This document shows positions 1-4,397 of a stretch of DNA of 5,272 nt, in pieces. The stretch spans positions 1 to 5,272 of the forward strand of contig MGNQ01000024.1 of assembly GCA_001796865.1 (NCBI GenBank), in the 5' to 3' direction. Each line of letters opens with the position of its first letter. Position 1 is the first letter of the stretch. The notes below the pieces were generated by a model that worked only from the letters and a program-made list of their open reading frames with translations, had not been told where the DNA came from and searched no databases. The stretch comes from Chloroflexi bacterium RBG_16_56_11. Lineage in GTDB: Bacteria > Chloroflexota > Dehalococcoidia > Dehalococcoidales > RBG-16-60-22. A program made the position numbers and the translations under genes.

Positions 1-62
1 AGAACGGGTGGGGTAAAGACAGAAAGCTGAGAGAACGGGTGGGGTAAAGACAGAAAGCTGAG
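1..62. repeat. 31-bp direct tandem repeat, two perfect copies
   Basis: Positions 1-31 and 32-62 are identical over all 31 bases, with no spacer between them. The unit is purine-rich and begins AGAACGGGTGGGG. The first copy touches the window edge, so the array may have more copies upstream. A possible decayed third copy lies at about 84-114 (roughly 22 matches in 32 aligned columns with two gaps, aligned by eye); the purine bias of the region weakens that match. All three forward frames contain stops by position 47, so the repeat is either intergenic or the very end of an upstream gene. It is not a CRISPR array because no spacers separate the units. Confidence 0.9.
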
Positions 63-105
63 CTACGTAAGAGTGAGTCTAAAATAACCGGGGGGTAAGG
101 ATAGT

Positions 106-143
106 AAAGCCAGGGGGAGCTGTCCAGCTCCCCCTGACTTTTT
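106..143 (+). terminator. Intrinsic terminator of an upstream gene
   Basis: A perfect 11-bp stem (CAGGGGGAGCT at 111-121 pairing with AGCTCCCCCTG at 126-136) closes a GTCC loop. After one C/A mismatch (110/137) it extends by AAAG at 106-109 pairing with CTTT at 138-141. A run of five T follows at 139-143. The strong G+C stem followed by a T-run is the classic rho-independent form for + strand transcription. It presumably ends a gene left of the window and insulates the iron operon from read-through. On the opposite strand only three T follow the stem, so bidirectional use is less likely. Confidence 0.85.
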
Positions 144-239
144 ACAGATGGGGACGTGACGAGGGAAATCTCCCGGCAACGAGGGGCGAGTAAAAAGGAA
201 ATAATAAGGGATAAGGGAAAAAAGAATACGGAAAACCCC
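144..239. other. Purine-rich intergenic stretch, no gene seen
   Basis: Between the terminator and the operon promoter the + strand is markedly purine-rich, with G-runs and A-runs and a short 7-bp tandem repeat (ATAAGGG at 204-210 and 211-217). I see no coding potential, no convincing riboswitch fold and no further operator-like palindrome. A small GGGA/TCCC hairpin near 165-176 is too weak to call. Confidence 0.5.
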
Positions 240-268
240 TTGACAATAACGAAAAGTCCTGATATTAT
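240..268 (+). promoter_or_regulatory. Sigma-70 promoter of the iron operon
   Basis: A perfect TTGACA -35 box (240-245) is separated by 17 bp from a TATTAT -10 box (263-268; five of six match TATAAT). The predicted transcription start is near 275, giving a leader of about 36 nt before the ATG at 311. Both palindromic operators lie directly downstream, so a bound repressor would block initiation or promoter clearance. It is likely the main promoter for all three iron genes, since no other was recognised before feoB ends. Confidence 0.88.
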
Positions 269-282
269 TTAGGTGTACCTAA
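269..282. promoter_or_regulatory. DtxR/IdeR-type operator 1
   Basis: TTAGGTGTACCTAA is a perfect inverted repeat of TTAGGT around a 2-bp centre. These half-sites are those of known DtxR/IdeR iron boxes (TTAGG...CCTAA). It abuts the -10 box and covers the predicted transcription start. The first downstream gene encodes a DtxR-family repressor, so autoregulation by iron is the natural inference. Binding itself cannot be shown from sequence alone. Confidence 0.85.
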
Positions 283-284
283 GA

Positions 285-300
285 TTTAGGCAGACCTAAA
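285..300. promoter_or_regulatory. DtxR/IdeR-type operator 2, overlapping the SD
   Basis: TTTAGGCAGACCTAAA is a second inverted repeat (6-bp arms, 4-bp centre). It has the same layout as operator 1 but with one broken central pair. The centres of the two sites are 17 bp apart. Its right end (298-300) forms part of the AAAGGAG ribosome binding site. In the mRNA, the arms could also form a weak 6-bp hairpin with a CAGA loop just before the GGAG. Confidence 0.78.
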
Positions 301-304
301 GGAG
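298..304 (+). promoter_or_regulatory. Ribosome binding site of the repressor gene
   Basis: AAAGGAG lies 6 nt before the ATG at 311 and fixes that start. It is unusual because its first three bases belong to the second iron-box palindrome, so the operator and translation signal cannot change independently. Confidence 0.85.
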
Positions 305-310
305 CCCCAA

Positions 311-1024
311 ATGAGCACGAGCACCGAGGAATACCTTGAAGCGTTGTACACACTGACCCAGGAAGGTGAATCGGCCAGCACCACGGCGATATCGAAAAAG
401 CTCAACTTCGCCCCGGCCAGCGTGACCGAAATGGTGCAGAAACTGGCGGATAATGGTTATGTCAACTATTCGCCCTACCAGGGGGTGACCCTGACGCCGA
501 AAGGGTTCGGGATAGCGCAGAAGATGACCCGGAAGCACCGGCTGCTGGAGCGGTTCCTTTATGACGTATTGAAAATCGGCAAGGAGAAGGTGCACTCGGA
601 GGCATGCGGGCTGGAGCACGCGCTATCGGACGAGACCGCGCGGGCGATGTGCCAGACCCTGAAAGCGCCGGATAAATGCCCCGATGACGGGCAGGTCATT
701 CCTCCGTGCGACCACGGTTTTTCGAGCTGCGATGAGTGCCGGCAATGGGGACAGGACAATCTGGAAAAAATCGGCAAGCGAAAAACGGACGTCGTCGCGA
801 TGTCCGCCCTGAAAGAACACCAGGAAGGGCTGATTAGCTTCATCCGTGGAGACAACAAGGTGCTGCGGCGGCTGCTCGACCTCGGCCTGACGCCCGGGAC
901 GAGAATAAAGGTCAGCCGGGTGGCGCCGCTCAAGGGCCCCATGGAAATCGCCTGCCGGGGCTCCCGGCTCGCCCTGGGCGAAGAAATAGCCGGTAACGTT
1001 TTCGTAGAGAAAGCGAAAGGCTAG
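311..1024 (+). CDS. DtxR-family iron-dependent repressor with FeoA-like C-terminal domain
   Basis: This 237-residue cytoplasmic regulator should bind Fe(II) and then repress the operon from the iron boxes at 269-300. Seen in sequence: a winged-helix DNA-binding domain (about 1-64, including the SVTEMVQKL recognition region), then the metal-binding and dimerisation domain (about 65-135). His76, Glu80, His95, Cys99, Glu102 and His103 align with DtxR His79, Glu83, His98, Cys102, Glu105 and His106 at exact spacing. DtxR Met10 corresponds to Glu7, an acidic residue as in MntR, so the metal site is a mixture. A segment with Cys123, Cys133, Cys140 and Cys143 follows. Residues 160-235 form a FeoA/SH3-like domain with the signature LRRLLDLGLTPGT (185-197 region) and APLKGPMEI. 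DtxR proteins often carry an SH3-like third domain related to FeoA, so a separate FeoA function is an inference. ftr1 begins 55 nt later. The family call is firm; iron rather than manganese specificity is likely given the transporter neighbours and Cys99. Confidence 0.93.
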   Translation: MSTSTEEYLEALYTLTQEGESASTTAISKKLNFAPASVTEMVQKLADNGYVNYSPYQGVTLTPKGFGIAQKMTRKHRLLERFLYDVLKIGKEKVHSEACGLEHALSDETARAMCQTLKAPDKCPDDGQVIPPCDHGFSSCDECRQWGQDNLEKIGKRKTDVVAMSALKEHQEGLISFIRGDNKVLRRLLDLGLTPGTRIKVSRVAPLKGPMEIACRGSRLALGEEIAGNVFVEKAKG

Positions 1025-1079
1025 TACCCGGGGTTATCGGCGGGAGACCGGATACCGAAAAGCGACTGGAGAATCACTT

Positions 1080-1961
1080 ATGCTCGGTTCATTTTTAATC
1101 ACACTGAGGGAGGGACTGGAAGCCGCTCTGGTAATAGGGATCATCCTGGCCTATTTATCCAGGACCGGTAACCGCGGTGGTTTCCGGCCGGTCTGGGTGG
1201 GCACCGCCCTGGCCATAGCGGTCAGCCTGATAACGGGCGGAGCCATCTATTTATTCGCCGGTGCACTTGAGGAGCCCGGGGAAGCGATATTCGAAGGCAT
1301 CACCATGCTTATTGCCGCCGGAGTGATAACCTGGATGATATTCTGGATGCGCCGGCAAGCCGTCAATATCAGGGCCAACCTGCACTCGCAAATCGAGACG
1401 GCGCTGGGAAGAAATCCTACTCTGGGGCTGGCTTTGATTGCTTTCATCGCCGTAGCCAGGGAGGGTATCGAGACGGTGGTTTTTCTTTTCGCCGCAACAC
1501 AGTCAGAAAATTCCCCGCTGATGTCTTTCCTCGGCGGTATCACCGGGCTGGCAGTTGCCGTCGTCATCGGGTACACGATTTATATCGGCACTTCCCGCCT
1601 TAACCTGAAAGTATTTTTCAATATTACCGGCTTGCTACTCATGTTTTTTGCGGCGGGGCTGATAGCGCACGGGGTCCACGAACTGAACGAGGTGGGTTTC
1701 ATCCCGCCCTTAATCGAGCATCTCTGGGACATGAATAACGTGATCGCGGAACAGTCCACGCCGGGCCGTTTTCTGACGGCGTTGTTCGGCTATAACGCCA
1801 ATCCTTCACTGACGGAGATTCTGGCTTACTGGATTTTTCTGGTCACGGTCCTGGGAAGTTTCTTCCGCTCTCTCCGCAACGAGAGGAAGGTCCAAGGAGG
1901 GACAGGTAAAGCCAGCCGGATGTTAGGGTCCCCGTCAACGCCGGCAGCGCACCGGGAGTGA
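1080..1961 (+). CDS. efeU: FTR1/EfeU-family iron permease
   Basis: This 293-residue inner-membrane protein belongs to the FTR1/EfeU iron permeases, which move iron across the membrane, classically Fe(III) delivered after Fe(II) oxidation. The two hallmark iron-binding motifs are intact: REGLE at residues 10-14 in the first helix and REGIE at 127-131 in the fourth. About seven membrane segments are visible (near 5-25, 38-61, 69-90, 115-139, 148-169, 178-198 and 246-264). A charged tail of about 29 residues follows. The length is close to E. coli EfeU (276). The ATG at 1080 has a GGAG 8 nt upstream (1068-1071). It lies between the iron repressor and feoB, 4 nt from feoB, so co-transcription is expected. 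No EfeO, EfeB or multicopper oxidase partner is in the window, so the source of its substrate is open. The family is firm; the symbol is by family rather than proven orthology. Confidence 0.92.
   Translation: MLGSFLITLREGLEAALVIGIILAYLSRTGNRGGFRPVWVGTALAIAVSLITGGAIYLFAGALEEPGEAIFEGITMLIAAGVITWMIFWMRRQAVNIRANLHSQIETALGRNPTLGLALIAFIAVAREGIETVVFLFAATQSENSPLMSFLGGITGLAVAVVIGYTIYIGTSRLNLKVFFNITGLLLMFFAAGLIAHGVHELNEVGFIPPLIEHLWDMNNVIAEQSTPGRFLTALFGYNANPSLTEILAYWIFLVTVLGSFFRSLRNERKVQGGTGKASRMLGSPSTPAAHRE
1954..1958 (+). promoter_or_regulatory. Ribosome binding site for feoB (TTG start)
   Basis: GGGAG (followed by TGAT) sits inside the last codons of the permease gene, 7 nt before the TTG at 1966. 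An ATG at 1961 overlaps the permease stop (TGATG) but is in another frame, only 2 nt from this site, and reaches a stop after five codons (1976-1978). It is therefore not the feoB start. Placement inside the upstream gene suggests translational coupling. Confidence 0.7.
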
Positions 1962-1965
1962 TGAC

Positions 1966-4104
1966 TTGGCTAAATTAGGGTCGTGTCACGGTACAGGCGC
2001 CAAAAAGAGCCGGAAGAAGGGCGAAGGGAAAACGCTGACCATCGCCCTGGCCGGCAACGCCAACGTCGGCAAGAGCGTGATTTTCAACCAGCTAACAGGC
2101 TCCCACCAGACCATCGGCAACTGGCCGGGGAAGACGGTGGAGAGCGCCCGGGGGTTCCTGGACTTCGAAGGCGAGGAAATCGCCATCATTGACCTGCCGG
2201 GCATTTATTCATTATCGACCTTTTCTCTGGAGGAGATAGTCACCCGGGACTATATCGCCCGGGAAAAGCCCGATGTTATCATCAACGTCATCGGCGCGCC
2301 GGTCCTGGAGCGGAACCTTTTCTTTACGCTGCAGCTCATGGAGATGGACGTACCGATGGTCGTCGACCTGAACCAGGTGGACCTGGCCGAAGCACAGGGT
2401 ATTACTATCGACGCCGCCAAACTGGCGAAATGGCTGGACGTGCCGGTCGTGCCGACAATAGCCGCCCGGGGGACAGGCATACGGGAACTGGTCAGCAGGG
2501 CAGTTGAGGTGGCACGCGGAGGCAGCGTCACCGAGGACAATCACATTATCCGGGACGCCCGTAGTGAAACAATTACTACCGGAACCGGCCACCAGAACCG
2601 CCGCTGGAACAGACAGAACCGCCAGAACGGAGGACCTAACGGCATCCCGGGAAACTGTAATGCAACCGGGACGGGAAACGGCCACCACCGGCACCGGGTG
2701 AGGTATCAGGGAGGTCTCGAAGCCGGGGTCAGCGAGCTGACCGACCTCATCGAGTCGGAAAAGCTCAATCTTGAATATCCCCCGCGCTGGGTGGCGGTGA
2801 AGCTCCTGGAAGGTGACACCGGCATCAAGGAGATGGTCGGTGCGAAATCGGAACACATAAGCCGCACTACCGAGGTGGTAGCCCGGCGCCTCGAGGAGAC
2901 CTATAAACAGCCGCGCTTCGCGGCCGTGGCCTCGGAGAGGTACGCCCTGGCGCAGCAAATCGCCCGCGACGTCCAGAGCCAGACAAAAAACAGGACCACG
3001 TTCCTGGACCGGCTCGACCGCCTGACCACGCAGAAGGTGTTCGGGTACGTGATGTCGGTCGTCGTCATCGCCGGGCTGCTGCTCTGGACTTTTACGATAG
3101 GTAATATACTGTCCACCGTACTGACCAACGCTTTCAGCTTTTTCCAACCGGTAAATCCTCAGGTGAGCGGGCAGGCCTGGAGCATCGTCTGGAACGGCGT
3201 CTTCGGGGGCTTCGTGGCCGGGGTGACGCTGGTGCTGCCCTTCGTCATTCCTTTCTACTTAATGCTGGCGGTGATGGAAGACTCGGGCATCCTGACCCGG
3301 GTGGCCTTCATGATGGACAGCGCCATGCACCAGATGGGGCTGCACGGCAAGGCCATCATACCGCTTATCCTCGGCTACGGGTGCAACGTGCCGGCCATCT
3401 ACACGACACGGGTAATGGGGACGCGGCGGGAGCGGCTGCTGGCATCTTTCGCCATCACGTTCGCGCCGTGCGCGGCCCGCACTATTGTTATCCTGGGGCT
3501 CGTATCGGTATTCGTCGGCTACGGCTGGGCGCTGGCGCTTTACGCCATCGACCTGCTCATCATGTTCATCGCCGTAAAAGTCGCCCTGAAAGTGATACCG
3601 GGCGACACACCCGGGCTGATAATGGAGATGCATTCATTTAAAACACCTTCACTGTCAGTGGTGACCCGGCAGACCTGGGCGCGGACGAAGTCGCTGATAA
3701 TCATGGTCCTCCCGATGTACATGATAGGAACGGCCGCCGTCCAGGGACTTTACGCCTTCGGGATACTGCAACCGGTCAGCGAATTCATGTCGCCGCTGAC
3801 CGTAAGCTGGCTGGGGCTACCGGTGGTCGCCGGGATACTGCTGGTATTCGGAGTGGTGAGGAAGGAGCTGATACTCCTGGCGCTGGTGGCGATATACGGC
3901 ACGGACCTGGCGGCGGTGCTGACGCCGGCGCAGTTCATCGTGCTGGCGCTGGTGGGCATGCTGTACCTACCCTGCATCGCCACAATCGGTATTCTTGCCA
4001 AAGAGTTCGGCTGGAAATCATCCATCGCGATATCGCTGGCCAACCTGGCCGCGGCGCTGCTGGCTGGGGGAATCGCCGCCAGGATACTCGATATTGTCTT
4101 TTAG
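1966..4104 (+). CDS. feoB: FeoB, ferrous iron transport GTPase
   Basis: This 712-residue inner-membrane protein takes up Fe(II) and has a cytoplasmic G-protein domain. G motifs are visible: GNANVGKS (30-37), the switch I region HQTIGNWPGKT (47-57), DLPG (76-79), NQVD (136-139) and AARG (166-169). A helical domain (about 247-350) includes YPPRWVAVKLLEGD. The membrane core (about 358 to the end) has the family motifs GYGCNVPAI (470-478), FAPCAARTIV (499-508), VRKELILL (631-638) and YLPCIATIG (667-675), so all three conserved Cys (473, 501, 670) are present. The start is TTG, supported by the upstream GGGAG and by the lack of a better in-frame start before the first G-domain strand. The N-terminus has a Cys-His pair (SCHG, 6-9). 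Odd feature: residues about 187-245 are a low-complexity insertion between the G and helical domains. No separate feoA or feoC gene is seen; a FeoA-like domain lies in the repressor. Fe(II) specificity follows from the family and the regulator. Confidence 0.95.
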   Translation: MAKLGSCHGTGAKKSRKKGEGKTLTIALAGNANVGKSVIFNQLTGSHQTIGNWPGKTVESARGFLDFEGEEIAIIDLPGIYSLSTFSLEEIVTRDYIAREKPDVIINVIGAPVLERNLFFTLQLMEMDVPMVVDLNQVDLAEAQGITIDAAKLAKWLDVPVVPTIAARGTGIRELVSRAVEVARGGSVTEDNHIIRDARSETITTGTGHQNRRWNRQNRQNGGPNGIPGNCNATGTGNGHHRHRVRYQGGLEAGVSELTDLIESEKLNLEYPPRWVAVKLLEGDTGIKEMVGAKSEHISRTTEVVARRLEETYKQPRFAAVASERYALAQQIARDVQSQTKNRTTFLDRLDRLTTQKVFGYVMSVVVIAGLLLWTFTIGNILSTVLTNAFSFFQPVNPQVSGQAWSIVWNGVFGGFVAGVTLVLPFVIPFYLMLAVMEDSGILTRVAFMMDSAMHQMGLHGKAIIPLILGYGCNVPAIYTTRVMGTRRERLLASFAITFAPCAARTIVILGLVSVFVGYGWALALYAIDLLIMFIAVKVALKVIPGDTPGLIMEMHSFKTPSLSVVTRQTWARTKSLIIMVLPMYMIGTAAVQGLYAFGILQPVSEFMSPLTVSWLGLPVVAGILLVFGVVRKELILLALVAIYGTDLAAVLTPAQFIVLALVGMLYLPCIATIGILAKEFGWKSSIAISLANLAAALLAGGIAARILDIVF
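2524..2700 (+). other. Low-complexity insertion inside feoB
   Basis: This segment encodes residues 187-245 of FeoB, between the G5 region and the helical domain, where family members normally have a short linker. It is rich in Asn (nine), Gly, Thr and Arg, with five His (193, 209, 240, 241, 243), one Cys (231) and no Lys. Short repeats are seen: CAGAACCGCC at 2593-2602 and 2614-2623 (21 bp, seven codons apart), and TGTG twice in the protein (205-208 and 234-237). Recognisable FeoB sequence resumes at VRYQGGLEAGVSEL. The +1 frame is also open here up to a TGA at 2699-2701 and encodes an Ala/Thr/Arg/Glu/Pro-rich sequence, so a pair of compensating frameshifts cannot be excluded. A real in-frame linker expansion is the simpler reading. 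Confidence 0.75.
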
Positions 4105-4200
4105 CCCTTCCCGCCGCCCCTTCTTTTTCCTCATCCAGTAAAATTTTTAAAAAAAAGAATCCGTCCGGGCCCGCAAATCCACCCGAAACAATAGCCGAGC
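4105..4200. other. Intergenic segment after feoB with A/T tract
   Basis: No gene is seen. A block of A- and T-runs (about 4138-4158) may be bent DNA; it lies too far upstream of the -35 box at 4201 to be a standard UP element. An 8-bp palindrome CGGGCCCG follows within 4165-4180 but has no loop or downstream T-run. No convincing terminator for the iron operon was found, so read-through into the next gene remains possible. Confidence 0.45.
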
Positions 4201-4230
4201 TTGACAAGTCCATATCCCCTGTACTACTAT
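4201..4230 (+). promoter_or_regulatory. Distal sigma-70-like promoter (P1) of the radical SAM gene
   Basis: A perfect TTGACA (4201-4206) is separated by 18 bp from TACTAT (4225-4230). The predicted start near 4237 would give a leader of about 160 nt. An ACCTAG just downstream resembles half an iron box, but the matching left arm is absent, so iron control is not supported. Confidence 0.65.
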
Positions 4231-4250
4231 ACCTAGAAAATCGATGTATA

Positions 4251-4287
4251 GGGCCGGGAACAACCCACTAGCGGCTCATTTTCCCGG
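4251..4287 (+). other. Possible leader hairpins downstream of P1
   Basis: CCGGGAA (4254-4260) can pair with TTCCCGG (4281-4287). Alternatively GGGCCG (4251-4256) can pair with CGGCTC (4272-4277, with one G-U pair). The two folds share bases and exclude each other. No T-run follows and no known riboswitch class is recognised, so a regulatory role is speculative. Confidence 0.25.
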
Positions 4288-4333
4288 GGCAGGTCGGGCA
4301 TCCCAACCAGATCAACTCCCACCGTGAGACGAC

Positions 4334-4362
4334 TTGACATCCGCAGTCGGTAGCGATATATT
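4334..4362 (+). promoter_or_regulatory. Proximal sigma-70 promoter (P2) of the radical SAM gene
   Basis: TTGACA (4334-4339), a 17-bp spacer and TATATT (4357-4362) form a near-consensus promoter. The predicted start is near 4369, about 29 nt before the ATG at 4398. With P1 at 4201 it makes a tandem pair, suggesting that this gene is expressed independently of the iron operon. Confidence 0.78.
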
Positions 4363-4383
4363 TTGGGTTGTCTCCGCAAAAGA

Positions 4384-4390
4384 GGGAGGG
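4384..4390 (+). promoter_or_regulatory. Ribosome binding site of the radical SAM gene
   Basis: GGGAGGG lies 7 nt before the ATG at 4398 and fixes that start over later in-frame ATG codons. Confidence 0.8.
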
Positions 4391-4397
4391 ACGAACC

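Noticed and set aside
1..62. CRISPR-like repeats
   Set aside because: The two repeat copies are directly adjacent with no spacer and only two perfect units are present.
1025..1079. Attenuator hairpin between repressor and permease genes (TATCGG with CCGGATA)
   Set aside because: The pairing needs a bulge and no T-run follows; with a 55-nt gap it is likely a plain spacer.
2212..3147. Long open frame of 311 codons on the minus strand inside feoB
   Set aside because: It is fully antisense to well-conserved FeoB motifs, has no recognisable domain, and long antisense frames are common opposite G+C-rich genes. It is a shadow frame.
4138..4180. Terminator for a minus-strand gene (CGGGCCCG plus an A/T tract)
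   Set aside because: The palindrome has no loop, the stem is not continuous with the T-run, and no minus-strand gene ends here.
4222..4236. A third iron box after promoter P1 (ACCTAG)
   Set aside because: Only one half-site resembles the DtxR box; the left arm TACTAT does not match TTAGGT.
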